Below, in pieces: positions 25,684 through 35,949 of a stretch of DNA of 64,000 nt; position 1 is the first letter of the stretch; each line of letters starts with the position of its first letter. The stretch comes from Melioribacter roseus P3M-2 (lineage in GTDB: Bacteria; Bacteroidota; Ignavibacteria; Ignavibacteriales; Melioribacteraceae): positions 1,302,001-1,366,000 of the forward strand of contig NC_018178.1 in the NCBI RefSeq assembly GCF_000279145.1. Reading direction: 5' to 3'. The translations under genes and the position numbers were made by a program. The notes below the pieces were generated by a model that saw nothing but the letters and a program-made list of their open reading frames with translations, did not search any database and was not told the DNA's origin.

Positions 25684-27129
25684 CTATTTTGTATATTCAA
25701 GCAAAGCCACGTTTTCAATGTGATATGTATGCGGAAACATATCAACGGGCTTTATCTTAATCAATTTATATCCGCCGTCGCAAAGCAGTTTTACGTCTCT
25801 TGCCTGAGTGGCGGGATTGCAACTGATATAAACTATTTTTTGGGGATGAACGCTTAAAATGTCGTTGACGGTTTTCGGGTGCATGCCGCTGCGAGGCGGG
25901 TCTGCAATCAGAATATCGGGCAAAGGAATTTTGTTCTCTTCTATTATCGGTAAAAAGGATTTGTTGAGATCGGTCGGAAACGGTTTGAAGTTCCCGGTTT
26001 TATTTAATTCAATATTGATACGAGCGTCTTCGATGGCAGGCTCAACATTTTCAAATCCGTAAATGTAACCTGCGTTTTCCGATATGAAAATCGGAATAGT
26101 TCCGGCGCCGGAATAAAGGTCGTAAACAATTTCGTCGCCCTTCATATTTGCAAATTCGAGCGCTGTGCGATAAAGTTTCTCCGCCTGCAGAGTGTTGGTC
26201 TGGAAAAACGAATTGGCGCTTATGCGAAAAACTTTTTCGCCGATAGTGTCGTAAATAAAACCGCTTCCGAAGAGGACAATTTCATAGTCGCCGGTAGCAA
26301 CCTGCGACTTCTTTCTGTTGATATTGTTTATCAATGTCGTAACTGCGGGAAAATTTGTTTGAATTAAATCGCTGTATTCTTTCATCAATTCGGGATTTTC
26401 TTCAGATGTTACCAGATTAACCATTAAATCTTTTCTGTGGAACGACTGCTTTATCACAAGATTGCGCAGGTAACCCGTATGAGTTTCGGTTGAATAAATC
26501 GTAGCGTTTTTCCCTTTGAAAAAAGAGCGGGTAAAGTTTAGTATTTCATTGCTCATTTCGGATTGAAGGAAACATTCGTCGATATCGAGCACTTTGTCGT
26601 ACATACCGGGAATATGAAGTCCGAGGGCAAAATTCTTGTCTTTAATTTCCTGCATCGAATTGATTTCATTTTCCGAGAGCCACCTTTTGTTGGCAAACGA
26701 AAACTCCATTTTATTCCGGTAGTAAAAAATTTTTTCGGACGGCGCGATTGGAAGCGATTCGAAATCGTTAAGTCCTCCGATATGATTAAATATTTCGTTT
26801 ACCTGGTCGCTCTTAAATTTCAGCTGAACCTGATAATCGAGGTCCTGTTGTTTGCATCCTCCGCAAACGCCGAAATATTTGCAACGTGGTTCGGTTCTAT
26901 AAGGAGATTTTTTTAATATAGCAACGGCTTCGGCTTCGGCATACGACTTCTTTATTTTTTTCAGACGCGCTTTAACTAAATCGCCCGGGTAGGCTCCTTT
27001 AACAAAAATTACGTAACGCTTTGAATTTTCCGGCTCGCTCGGATTTACTTCTTTTATAATTTTGGAAACTCCTTTGCCTTCGAATGCGTATGAGGTAATT
27101 TCGAGCTCTAAAATGTCGCCTTTTTTCAA
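25684..27129 (-). CDS. rlmD: 23S rRNA (uracil-C5)-methyltransferase RlmD/RumA type
   Basis: 481 residues. The N-terminal TRAM domain (MKKGDILELEITSYAFEGKG...GDLVKARLKK) binds RNA. Fe-S cluster cysteines Cys83, Cys89 and Cys92 occur in CKYFGVCGGC, with a fourth Cys in DECFLQS. The SAM motif is VYDLYSGAGTIPIF, and the catalytic nucleophile is Cys437 in VYISCNPATQARD, with the C-terminal FPHTYHIENVALLE. The product methylates a uracil in 23S rRNA. RlmD versus RlmCD cannot be settled by eye. Confidence 0.9.
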   Translation of the reverse strand: MKKGDILELEITSYAFEGKGVSKIIKEVNPSEPENSKRYVIFVKGAYPGDLVKARLKKIKKSYAEAEAVAILKKSPYRTEPRCKYFGVCGGCKQQDLDYQVQLKFKSDQVNEIFNHIGGLNDFESLPIAPSEKIFYYRNKMEFSFANKRWLSENEINSMQEIKDKNFALGLHIPGMYDKVLDIDECFLQSEMSNEILNFTRSFFKGKNATIYSTETHTGYLRNLVIKQSFHRKDLMVNLVTSEENPELMKEYSDLIQTNFPAVTTLINNINRKKSQVATGDYEIVLFGSGFIYDTIGEKVFRISANSFFQTNTLQAEKLYRTALEFANMKGDEIVYDLYSGAGTIPIFISENAGYIYGFENVEPAIEDARINIELNKTGNFKPFPTDLNKSFLPIIEENKIPLPDILIADPPRSGMHPKTVNDILSVHPQKIVYISCNPATQARDVKLLCDGGYKLIKIKPVDMFPHTYHIENVALLEYTK

Positions 27130-27132
27130 TTT

Positions 27133-27840
27133 CTAATCCTTTTGTAATAAGAAAAGATAATAACCGATATGTTTGTTTCCGCCCAGATTTAGATAGGCGT
27201 GAGATTCATGTTTTATCCGATTAATGATTTTTTTATAATAACTTTTCTCGGACGGTTCCAGTTCGGTTTTGCTTTCGTCCAGACGCTTATCGATTTCTTT
27301 GTAATAATCTTTAAGAGTATGCGACAGGTCTTCCTCGTAAATAATTTTAAATCTTCTTTCGGAATAATATTTTTTTAACTCGTCTATTCGCAAGGGATTT
27401 AAGTAAGAGTTTTCATAGATGTCCTTTATAAAAGCCGGGTATTTGTCCGAGAGATGAACTATTTCGCCGACGCAAAAGTATCCGCCGGTTTTTAATATTC
27501 TTTTAAATTCCTTAAGAATTCTGTTCCTGTCGGGCGTAGATACGGAAGCCTGAGCGTAAATCAAATCGAATTCGGAGTCGTCGTAATCCGTATTTTCAAA
27601 ACTCATCATTTTGATATCGACGGAAGGATTATTTTCGCCGGTCAGTCTGGCTTCGAGTAACGACTGGTAATCTTCCACGATCATGTCGACCGGGACATTA
27701 AAATGCTCGGCAATCCCGGAAGCCGCGTAGAAAGCTCCGCTGCCTGCGATCAATATTCTTTGTGGATTCGAGTTCAGATGTTTGAATAAGCTATCGACCT
27801 GATAATTCAAGCCGGGCAAAAGTATTGCGTTCTTTTTCAT
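27133..27840 (-). CDS. SAM-dependent methyltransferase
   Basis: 235-residue class I methyltransferase. The glycine-rich SAM loop is LIAGSGAFYAASGIAEHF. The acidic residue after strand 2 is in DMIVEDYQSLL, and the FDLIYAQASVSTPDRNRILKEFKRILKTGGYFCVGEI segment is the typical motif IV with post-motif. The substrate is unknown. It is 3 bp upstream of rlmD and 80 bp downstream of the polysaccharide operon, so it may belong to either transcript. Confidence 0.75.
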   Translation of the reverse strand: MKKNAILLPGLNYQVDSLFKHLNSNPQRILIAGSGAFYAASGIAEHFNVPVDMIVEDYQSLLEARLTGENNPSVDIKMMSFENTDYDDSEFDLIYAQASVSTPDRNRILKEFKRILKTGGYFCVGEIVHLSDKYPAFIKDIYENSYLNPLRIDELKKYYSERRFKIIYEEDLSHTLKDYYKEIDKRLDESKTELEPSEKSYYKKIINRIKHESHAYLNLGGNKHIGYYLFLLQKD

Positions 27841-27919
27841 GCCGTAAAAATAAGAAACTGGCAGATGTCTTTCTTAAAAAAGATAAAACAAAATAAAATC
27901 GGTATGAATAGTCTATTCC

Positions 27920-29314
27920 TTATTCGAATAAGTTTTTGAACAAAGCGCCGGTATAGTATTTTTCTTCTATATTTTTTTGTTTATAGAAATTATCAAGATA
28001 AACTGAATATCGTTTATATAGCAAGTTTAGTTTGTCCATTTTATAATTCTCGAAGACCCAGAGGTGTTTTTTCAATTTATAAAGTCTGGAATAGATTTTA
28101 CGATTGTAAAAAGGAGCCGCAATCCGGATAAGCAAATAAACAATAAAATGCCAGGCGTGCAGTTTGTAAACCGGTTTGAATTTTCCTTCGGATATTTTAT
28201 CGAGGGTTTTCTTAAAATAATAAGAAGCGCGGATATGATTGAAACCGTCTCCGTAACCGATGATATTTTTAATTAACTCTTCCCGCATTGCAGATTTATC
28301 GGATAAAAAGAATTCTTCAATTTTGCCTGACGAGTAGTACTCTATAATCATTTGAGAGAACTCGTCATAGTTTTTTGCTAATGCGGATCCCTTGTAGAGC
28401 GGGTCTCTGTTAAAATTCGGATCGGGATTTATAAAAACGGTTTGTTTACCCATCAGCCAGCTTTCAAGAGCCGTAGTCGATTCGAAACACGTCCATATAT
28501 CGGAGACGGAAATTAAATCGTGAATCGACTCTTCGTTGCATAAATAGACTGCATTAGGATAATGAGCCAGTTCGCTCATCTCGTTCACAACGGGTTCGGG
28601 GCGCTCGGGCGCGTTTTCCTGCGGATGTTGTTTTAATATAAACAGCGTGTCGGGATTATCCTCAATTGCTTTTTTGAGTATTTCGCGCACTGCAATTCGC
28701 TGTTTCTCTACCCATTCGAGTTTCGATTCGTCTCCTTTGAAGAAAGAAATTAGCTCTTCTCTGCCTCTTTTATGGTCTTTTTTACCGAACGCCCATCCGG
28801 CATACCCGATAACTTTCGAGAAATTCTCTTTGTTATATTTTTTTAAGAAGTCTTCTTTTTTCATGAAATCGTAAATTGAATACCTGTCGAAACCGGTGCC
28901 GCCGGTGACCACAATTTTATTGGCAGCTTCCGGAACCTCCTTTTTCAGGAATTCCGCGGTTCGCTCACTCCAACAGCATACATATTCCTGGTAAAATTTT
29001 TTATCCCTGTTAAAACCCCAGATGTTAAACGACCCGTCGGTTCTGAAGTTGCCTTCCGATATAAGCGCAAAGAGCGGAATGTTTTGTGAATGTGCGATTC
29101 GAGATATTTCAAAATAAAGATTGGAACCGATCGTATTGGCAGACAGGATAATATCAGGTTTAATGCGATATATTTGATGAATGTCGATATTGAGCGCGTG
29201 ATAAAATTTACAGTTAAGAAAACGTTCGGCAAAATACCTTATAGGCAGGAGCATTTCAACGTCTCTGCCCGTTGTGTCGTCTGTAAAACATAATACTTTG
29301 AATTCTCTTTTCAT
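27920..29314 (-). CDS. CDP-glycerol-transferase-like surface carbohydrate biosynthesis protein
   Basis: 464-residue cytosolic glycosyl- or glycerophosphotransferase-like protein. Motifs resembling the CDP-glycerol/GT-B transferases include TGGTGFDRYSIYDF, LFILKQHPQENAPE and FESTTALESWLMGKQTVFINPDPNFNRDP. Many capsule and surface glycan clusters carry such a gene. The exact donor is unknown. It is the last gene of the polysaccharide operon, 6 bp after the GT4 gene. Confidence 0.7.
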   Translation of the reverse strand: MKREFKVLCFTDDTTGRDVEMLLPIRYFAERFLNCKFYHALNIDIHQIYRIKPDIILSANTIGSNLYFEISRIAHSQNIPLFALISEGNFRTDGSFNIWGFNRDKKFYQEYVCCWSERTAEFLKKEVPEAANKIVVTGGTGFDRYSIYDFMKKEDFLKKYNKENFSKVIGYAGWAFGKKDHKRGREELISFFKGDESKLEWVEKQRIAVREILKKAIEDNPDTLFILKQHPQENAPERPEPVVNEMSELAHYPNAVYLCNEESIHDLISVSDIWTCFESTTALESWLMGKQTVFINPDPNFNRDPLYKGSALAKNYDEFSQMIIEYYSSGKIEEFFLSDKSAMREELIKNIIGYGDGFNHIRASYYFKKTLDKISEGKFKPVYKLHAWHFIVYLLIRIAAPFYNRKIYSRLYKLKKHLWVFENYKMDKLNLLYKRYSVYLDNFYKQKNIEEKYYTGALFKNLFE

Positions 29315-29320
29315 ACGCTG

Positions 29321-30628
29321 TTAATGTTGTTGCATTCCGGTAATTTCATCTAAATAACCGGCGAGTTTTTTTGTTAAATTTCTGTTCGTGTATTCGGAAA
29401 TATCCGTTTCGTTTGACGCGAGTTCTTTCTTTTTGAATTTTTCGTATAGTTCCGTGACTGTTTTTCTGGTTTTTTCGTAATCTCTGAAATCGCATGTTAC
29501 TCCGGCGTTTGCTCGTGTAACAATTTCGGAAGCGTCGCTTTCTTCCGGTCCTACTACCAGTATGGGCCTTCTCGAAGCAAGATATTCGAAAAGTTTTCCG
29601 GGCAGTCTGCCGTTAACATTGGGCATATCGTTGAGAATTAAAAGCAATACTTGGGATCGATGCATCTTTTTTAAAGTTTCCGAGCGGCTGAGATGAGGCA
29701 GAAGTTTAAGATTTTTTTTCAGTCCAAGATTTTCAATTTCGTCTATAACCGGCTTGCCTATAAAACCGGCGAGTTCAATTTCGAGGTCCTCGGCGAATTT
29801 GTCGTCTTCTTTTGCCAATTCGGACAAAACCCGCCAGAGTGTTTTCGCGTTCCTGTCGGGGCCCAAACTGCCGTAATGACTGAGCGTGAATTTGTTTGAA
29901 AGAGGCTCTTTTATGTTTTTAAAATCGTCTTCGTCATAACCCCAGACAATAACGCCCACGTTTTTTGCCCCGATCGATTCAAGGTCGCGTTTCCATGTAT
30001 TGCTGCAAATAGTTACCCGGTCGGCATATTTAAATACCCGCTGTTCCATCGTTTCGTGTATTTTTCTCGAAATCGGATTAAGCATTAACTGTGGAAAATA
30101 ATCAACCTGAGTCCACGGGTCCTGAAAATCGGCATGCCAGGGAATACCGAGCTTTCTTTTGATTTTATATGCAATCATATGGTTTGTATGCGGGGGACCG
30201 TTTGTAAATACGGCATCGACGCGGTTTTCCTGCAGATATTTTATTAAATATTTGGATGCCGGTCGTATCCAGAATCTGCGCGCGTCGGGAATAAAAAGAT
30301 TGCCTCGAATCCATATGCCGAGTTTATGGGCAAATGTATGCTCCTCTTCTTCCAGAAATACATTGTGAATCCGCTCTTCTTTTTTCTTGCCTGTAATCAA
30401 CTTAAATAAATTATAAGGCTCCCATATTTTCGTTTTTAATTGCGTCATGCCTTCCGGAATATCTTTGAAATTCGATTCGTCGATAACCGGGTACTCCGCA
30501 TTCTCGGCAGTACAAACAATCGGTTCCCATCCGAATTCGCGCAGATATTTTGCAAATTTCAGACAACGATGAACGGCAATTCCGCCGGAAGGAGGCCAGT
30601 AGTACGATACTATAAGCACCTTTTTCAT
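29321..30628 (-). CDS. Glycosyltransferase family 4
   Basis: 435 residues, GT-B fold. The N-terminus MKKVLIVSYYWPPSGGIAVHRCLKFAKYL matches GT4 enzymes with an N-terminal Rossmann domain. The C-terminal donor-binding part shows FTLSHYGSLGPDRNAKTLWR and LPGKLFEYLASRRPILVVGPEESDASEIV, with the E of FEYLA being the nucleotide-sugar contact. It likely adds a sugar to a lipid-linked precursor at the cytoplasmic face. Its start overlaps the flippase stop by 4 bp. Confidence 0.87.
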   Translation of the reverse strand: MKKVLIVSYYWPPSGGIAVHRCLKFAKYLREFGWEPIVCTAENAEYPVIDESNFKDIPEGMTQLKTKIWEPYNLFKLITGKKKEERIHNVFLEEEEHTFAHKLGIWIRGNLFIPDARRFWIRPASKYLIKYLQENRVDAVFTNGPPHTNHMIAYKIKRKLGIPWHADFQDPWTQVDYFPQLMLNPISRKIHETMEQRVFKYADRVTICSNTWKRDLESIGAKNVGVIVWGYDEDDFKNIKEPLSNKFTLSHYGSLGPDRNAKTLWRVLSELAKEDDKFAEDLEIELAGFIGKPVIDEIENLGLKKNLKLLPHLSRSETLKKMHRSQVLLLILNDMPNVNGRLPGKLFEYLASRRPILVVGPEESDASEIVTRANAGVTCDFRDYEKTRKTVTELYEKFKKKELASNETDISEYTNRNLTKKLAGYLDEITGMQQH

Positions 30629-32115
30629 ATGTCTTTATTTCCCGTTCCGGTAAATGTATTTAATAGTGTATTTATCAGTTTCTTGGGACTCTTAATATAT
30701 TCCAATTCCCGTTCCTCGTAAAAGCCGAATGGTAAAAGTATAAACGGGAAAGCTCCTGTCAAAATTAATTTTACAAATAAATAAATTGCGCCCTGAGGCA
30801 TTATATAAACCGGAACAGACAAGATTATTCCCCAAAAAATCAACAGTAAAATTTTTTTGTGCTCGAACGGTATTTTAAAATGCTTGTCGGATACGATTAA
30901 AGTCGCCAGATAAAAAATCACAAAGGCAATCAAAGTGTTGAATGCGGCTGCAATAATGCCGTATTTAGGAATAAAAATAAAATTGAGCGCAATATTCAGA
31001 AATGCAGCGCTCAATGTAATGGTTGCAATATGTTTTGTGTTTTTAGTGAGCATCATTCCAAGCGATGCGGTAATACGCATGCCGCTGAGCGAATATGAAA
31101 TCAAAATAACCGGCACAACCATATAAGCGGAAAAATATTCAGGTTTTTCTGCAAATATACCAACGATTTCCCTGCTGAAGAGCGAAATTGCAACGCTTCC
31201 CCAAAGAAACATGAAAGCGGAATACGTCATTAATTTGCTGAAAAATCTTTTGTCGTCCTTTTGGCCGTAGTATTTGTAAGCCACGGGCATCAGACTCAAA
31301 CTGAAAGGCATAATCAAAAACATATTGAGCACGCCGGCTATGCGGTATCCCAAACCGTATATTGCGTTCGATTCCGGACCGAGTAAATAAGTTATGATGT
31401 AGCGGTCGCTCAGGTTCAGAAGCATAATGCCGATTGTGCCAAATACCAAAGGGAATCCGAATTTGAACGATACTCTCAAAAGCTCGCCGTCGAAACGGTA
31501 CGACATCTGATTCAATAATTTTATAAGCAGGAACAGAGCCGTAGCGGCTTCGCCTATCAATGTGGCTGTAAATATTCCTTCCAGTCCTTTGTTCAATACC
31601 GTCAGCGCATATATGATGCCGGCAGCGATCAATATCAATTTTGTTACGCTGACCGCCGTAAAGAAAAACGCTTTCTCTTCGGCGCGGAATTTCGACAAAA
31701 AAAGGTTATTAAGCGTGCGAAAAAAAACTATCCATACTATAAGTCTTATGTAAACAGGTTTGATTAACAGAGCGGCTTCCAGATCGTTGTACGTATTTAT
31801 CAAAAGCTCGCCCGCCATAATAAGGAGAGCGCATACGAAAACAAGGAATAGAGTGATTGTAAAAAGAGCGTCTTTTTTCCGGGCTTTGTACTCCGAACTG
31901 TTGTTCAAAAATATGATCGACGCGGCTTGCCCGAGCAGAAAGATTTCCGCGAGTATGTTTGTCGTGATATCGAGCAAGTCCCATTTACCGAAATCCTGTT
32001 GCGTCAGATAAGCCGTATAAACCGGAAGAAGTACGACGCCGATTAGTTTGGGCGCCATATTGCTCAAGCTGTAGACAAAAGTATCTCTCAGCGTACTTTT
32101 GAGCCGCTCAATCAT
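30625..32115 (-). CDS. Polysaccharide flippase (Wzx/MATE-like)
   Basis: About 496 residues with some twelve to fourteen hydrophobic helices. It begins MIERLKSTLRDTFVYSLSNMAPKLIGVVLLPVYT, the typical start of O-antigen/teichoic-acid flippases. It moves lipid-linked oligosaccharide across the inner membrane. The reading frame is open further upstream (to 32172), but that part overlaps the end of the YfhO gene and encodes no family-like sequence, so the ATG at 32115, right behind the YfhO stop, is chosen. It overlaps the GT4 gene downstream by 4 bp. Confidence 0.88.
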   Translation of the reverse strand: MIERLKSTLRDTFVYSLSNMAPKLIGVVLLPVYTAYLTQQDFGKWDLLDITTNILAEIFLLGQAASIIFLNNSSEYKARKKDALFTITLFLVFVCALLIMAGELLINTYNDLEAALLIKPVYIRLIVWIVFFRTLNNLFLSKFRAEEKAFFFTAVSVTKLILIAAGIIYALTVLNKGLEGIFTATLIGEAATALFLLIKLLNQMSYRFDGELLRVSFKFGFPLVFGTIGIMLLNLSDRYIITYLLGPESNAIYGLGYRIAGVLNMFLIMPFSLSLMPVAYKYYGQKDDKRFFSKLMTYSAFMFLWGSVAISLFSREIVGIFAEKPEYFSAYMVVPVILISYSLSGMRITASLGMMLTKNTKHIATITLSAAFLNIALNFIFIPKYGIIAAAFNTLIAFVIFYLATLIVSDKHFKIPFEHKKILLLIFWGIILSVPVYIMPQGAIYLFVKLILTGAFPFILLPFGFYEERELEYIKSPKKLINTLLNTFTGTGNKDI

Positions 32116-32116
32116 T

Positions 32117-34630
32117 TTATTGCTTGTTCTTCTTTTTCTTGGCGAAAATGATTGTAACGGCAATCGATGCAAAGAGAAGTATATTAAGTATGAGCGAAAG
32201 ATTCTTGCCTATAATAAAAGCGTCGGGTTCATAAATGAATTCGATTTCATGCGTACCTTCGGGTACTACGATTCCCATAAAAGCGTGATTTGTCTTGAGT
32301 ATTTCCGTCTTATTGCCGTCTACAAAAGCTTTCCATCCCGGCAAGTAAGTCGTGCAAAATACAAGGAAGTTATCGCCCGACGTCGCGGCTTTTGCCGTTA
32401 TTTTTTCGTCGCTGTACGAAGTAATGGTCAACGAAGTCGTTGTGTCGGTTCCGTCGACTTTCAAATTACCGCTTTCAATAAAAGCCTTTTCTCTCGGATC
32501 GAATTCGTCGTTGGCAACGGCTTTCAGTATTTCGATCGGCTTTTTAATTTCTACGGTGTCTGCAAAGTAGAGTCTGGGAAGCGCCGTTTGATTTTCATAA
32601 ACAAAAGTATTTTGCGATTGATAAATCGGCGACAATCCCATCGGATTATACGGTCTGTCCGTTACGATATACTTTACATTTGCCATTCGCCAGAGGGTAA
32701 CGTTTGCCGGCGAGACCACGTCGATTATATCCTGATATGCCCTCGGTTTTACCGCAGAATATCCGAAGAAATCTTCCAGCAGAAAATAAACGTTAAAATT
32801 TCCGTTGTTGGAAATAGATCCCAACGATCCGTCCTGTTTCAGATTTAATATTCTGAACGGTTCTTTATCGTTCCTGCTTTTAATTGCGGTTACATATTCG
32901 GGTTGGCGGAACATTTCTTCGATTTTCCTGGAATCTTCGTAGTGAGCACCGCGGTTGCCGATCCTGAAGAGGTCGAATATTATCAGGAATGCAACAGCGC
33001 TTAATAATACTTCTTTTGTAATATTTTTATTCAGATAAGCATAAATCAATCCGAATGTGAGACTAAGAAGAGCCATGGCTATTTGCAGATCGCCGCGGAA
33101 CATATCCGCCATATAATCCGAAAGAGCATTGAACATTTGCGCCTGTTGCTGATTGCTCAGAGCCGCGGCATAACCGTTAACTCTCGAAACAAACCAGTCG
33201 GATATAACGCCGCCGAAAATAATAGAAAAAACAAAAAGTCCCGAAAAAACAAGAGCCGTGTTTTTGAATTGTTTCAGGCGCGCTGTGTTTTTTTCTTTGC
33301 GCAGTTCCGCCAATTTCATTAAACCCAGTCCGGTCATCACGGGAAAGATAATTTGAATTACGTGAAGTATCATTGACGGGGTTCTGAAATTATCGAAGAA
33401 AGGGAAATAATAGTACATCAAATTGTACACTACGGGAAATGTTCGTCCGAAGGAAATCAGCAAAAAGAATAGTACAACGATTGTAAAATAACGCACTGCA
33501 GGGTCTTTCCAGCGCAAAAATATCGTCATTATTCCGAGCGCAAAAACGATTACTCCCATATACATAGCCGTATCCACAAAAGGCATTTGACCGAAATACG
33601 TGTTAACTTCGACGGCTTGATTGTTTGTAAGAGGGCCTTTATAAGTCGAGCGTCCGAATCCGTAATAAGACGGCACAACGAAAGTTAATACTTCGCCGGG
33701 AGAAAAAGACCAGTTTGTTGCGTATTGATAAAAATCTGATTCGCTTTGCGCGCTTTTGTTCTCTTTTTCTACAATACTCTCCGTGCCTCGAGTGGAATAC
33801 GGCTTATATTCGAATAACTGTCCGTAAGTGTCATACGACATTAATACGGCTATTGCCGCCGCGGCAATCGATACTAAGACCGATTTAAAGAGTTGATTTC
33901 TCAAAACATTATTTTTTGTCGCAATTGCGTGGGCAAAATAATAAATGAAATAAACGAGCCCCGCCAGCCCGAAATAAAAAACAATCTGAACGTGAGCTCC
34001 GAAAACCAGTATATGTAAACCGACAATAAACAATAAGACGTCCAGAATTTTTATTTCTTTCTGAAATTTAAATAGCATCATCATAATGAAAGGAAAGATA
34101 GAAAGGCTCATCAGTTTTGTCGTGTGCCCTATAAAAAAGAGTACTATAATGCCGGTGCTGAATGCCGCCGATACGGCAGTTATGAAAGCAATGCCGCGCG
34201 ACGCTCCGAAACTTCTCATAAAGAAAAATGCCGTAAAAGCAAGCAATAGCAGATTGAAAGTATAAATGGCGTTGTAATTCTTGAACGCCGCCGAATAAAT
34301 TCTGGAAGCGTACGAATAGAGCATTGCCGTTAAATCGTAATAACGAGGCGACATCGAGGTTACTACCGCAGGCATACCGCAAAATATATACGGATTCCAT
34401 AGGGATACGCCTTCGCGCTCTTTTAAAGCATATTGCCGCATACTTTTGATTTGAACCAAATCGCCTGAAGTAGTTGTCTTGTCGCCGAACATGACCGGCG
34501 AAAAAAATACGAATAAAAGAAGGATAATTATCCCAAGCAATAACGCCGTTCTGTATTTTTCGGGAATCAGATTTTCGATAGTAAAGCCGTATTCTTTTGG
34601 CTGGTTTGCACCCTTCTTTTGCTTGCTCAT
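32117..34630 (-). CDS. YfhO-family multispanning membrane protein
   Basis: 837 residues. About twelve N-terminal hydrophobic helices (from ALLLGIIILLLFVFFSPVMFG onward), then a soluble periplasmic-type domain (about 600-800), and a final TM. The motif SGDLVQIKSMRQYALKEREGVSLWNPYIFCGMP in the first loop is characteristic of the YfhO/GT-C-like family, which acts in glycosylation of surface polymers. It lies within the polysaccharide operon between a glycosyltransferase and the flippase. Substrate unknown. Confidence 0.82.
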   Translation of the reverse strand: MSKQKKGANQPKEYGFTIENLIPEKYRTALLLGIIILLLFVFFSPVMFGDKTTTSGDLVQIKSMRQYALKEREGVSLWNPYIFCGMPAVVTSMSPRYYDLTAMLYSYASRIYSAAFKNYNAIYTFNLLLLAFTAFFFMRSFGASRGIAFITAVSAAFSTGIIVLFFIGHTTKLMSLSIFPFIMMMLFKFQKEIKILDVLLFIVGLHILVFGAHVQIVFYFGLAGLVYFIYYFAHAIATKNNVLRNQLFKSVLVSIAAAAIAVLMSYDTYGQLFEYKPYSTRGTESIVEKENKSAQSESDFYQYATNWSFSPGEVLTFVVPSYYGFGRSTYKGPLTNNQAVEVNTYFGQMPFVDTAMYMGVIVFALGIMTIFLRWKDPAVRYFTIVVLFFLLISFGRTFPVVYNLMYYYFPFFDNFRTPSMILHVIQIIFPVMTGLGLMKLAELRKEKNTARLKQFKNTALVFSGLFVFSIIFGGVISDWFVSRVNGYAAALSNQQQAQMFNALSDYMADMFRGDLQIAMALLSLTFGLIYAYLNKNITKEVLLSAVAFLIIFDLFRIGNRGAHYEDSRKIEEMFRQPEYVTAIKSRNDKEPFRILNLKQDGSLGSISNNGNFNVYFLLEDFFGYSAVKPRAYQDIIDVVSPANVTLWRMANVKYIVTDRPYNPMGLSPIYQSQNTFVYENQTALPRLYFADTVEIKKPIEILKAVANDEFDPREKAFIESGNLKVDGTDTTTSLTITSYSDEKITAKAATSGDNFLVFCTTYLPGWKAFVDGNKTEILKTNHAFMGIVVPEGTHEIEFIYEPDAFIIGKNLSLILNILLFASIAVTIIFAKKKKNKQ

Positions 34631-34658
34631 TTATTCACCGTATTAATTTTTTAATACT

Positions 34659-35940
34659 TTATTGATTTAGAATTGCTTTTGCATAATTTTCCCAGCTCAT
34701 TTTCTTTGCCTGCTCCTCGATTCTGCCGCGCGGAATCGGGTTTTCAATAAAATCTTTCATTACTTTATACATTGAATCGATGTCGTTCGGTTCGGCAAGA
34801 TATCCGTTATAACCGTGTTTGATTGTCTCGGGAAAATGGCCTACCGCAGTGGCTATCGAAGGCAGATTGAAGTTATAAGCCATCGACTCTACTCCGGATG
34901 GAGTGGCGACTTCGTAAAAGAGGACGTTGCAATCGGCCACCTGAAAATATTTATGGACTTCTTCGTTTGGCACGTATCTGTTGATTACGACAACGCTGTC
35001 GCGAATGCCGAGTTTGTCGATCAATTCAAGCGGTCTGTAACTGCTTTCGTCGTCTTTTTCTTTTGTAACGAGTTTTTTGATAAATCCGAAAATTTTCTTT
35101 TTAATTTAGTAGATAGTTTCTTTTCGTCCAAAGTCTGCCAGAAGGACTCGCCCACAATCAACAGCGATACGTCGTTCCGCTCTGCAGCTAACTTTGCAAA
35201 TGCGGGAATTACATTGTGCAAGCCTTTGTATTTTCGTATAAAGCCGAAAAAAGGAAAACATATTTCTTCAGTCCGAGCTCCGCTTTTATTTTTTCGCGGT
35301 CGATGTTGATATCGGGCGTAAACATATCGTATATCGGGTGATAAAGACGTATTACCTGTTGAATCCCTTTCCCGGCTAATTCCGTGTGCTTGGCTCTGGG
35401 CTGCCTGTCGACCAGAATAAATTTTTGTTTCGGAAAAATTTCCTGCAATTCCTGAAATGTTTTAAGTGAATGAACTATGAAAGTATGCGGTTTTTTCAGA
35501 GCGTATTTAAGGAAAATTTTGTCCAGTATGCTGCTTTCTTTTTGCGCTACCACATGCAGGTCGAATATAATCTCGCAGTTACAGCCCGTTTTTAATTTTT
35601 TAGCAATATAGCCCATCGGCATCCCCTGTACGGAAATAGCCCATTGAAAAACTACAATATCGGGGTTTATGCTTTTTATAAGTTTAACGGTTTTATTCCA
35701 GGAAAAAGGATTATTATAGTTTGTTATATATTCAATTTTGACCGGGGTGCCTTCCAGGAAGTTTTTCTTACTCGATCGGTCGATAAAATCACGCGGTATG
35801 ATGGAGGGGTATTGCTGCGTCCACGATACTATATAAACTTCCGCTCCCAATTTGCTCAAAGATTTTGCAAGCGATGTCGTATAGTTTGCAATGCCGCCTT
35901 TGAATTGCGGACCGGGACCGAAGATGACGATTCTTTTCAT
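34659..35940 (-). CDS. Glycosyltransferase family 4, broken by two single-base shifts
   Basis: Starts MKRIVIFGPGPQFKGGIANYTTSLAKSLSKLG, a GT4 N-terminal Rossmann motif, and when joined is about 427 residues. The first frame is lost at 35247-35252, where adding one base restores KKYVFLFFGFIRKYKGLHNV. The second break is near 35089-35102, where one added base restores LKRKIFGFIKKLVTKEKDDESSYRPLELIDKLG. The C-terminal domain (EVATPSGVESMAYNFNLPSIAT) has the donor-binding E and GV. Because both breaks are homopolymer losses and the protein is otherwise intact, the gene is probably functional in the organism. Confidence 0.82.
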
Positions 35941-35949
35941 GACTATTAA

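Noticed and set aside
30625-32172. Longer flippase start at 32172
   Set aside because: The extra 19 residues overlap the YfhO coding end and are not hydrophobic or family-like; ATG 32115 fits.
32099-32848. 249-codon plus-strand frame opposite the YfhO gene
   Set aside because: Shadow of the real minus-strand gene; no family motifs. The same holds for long opposite frames at 36040-36780 and 47892-48734.
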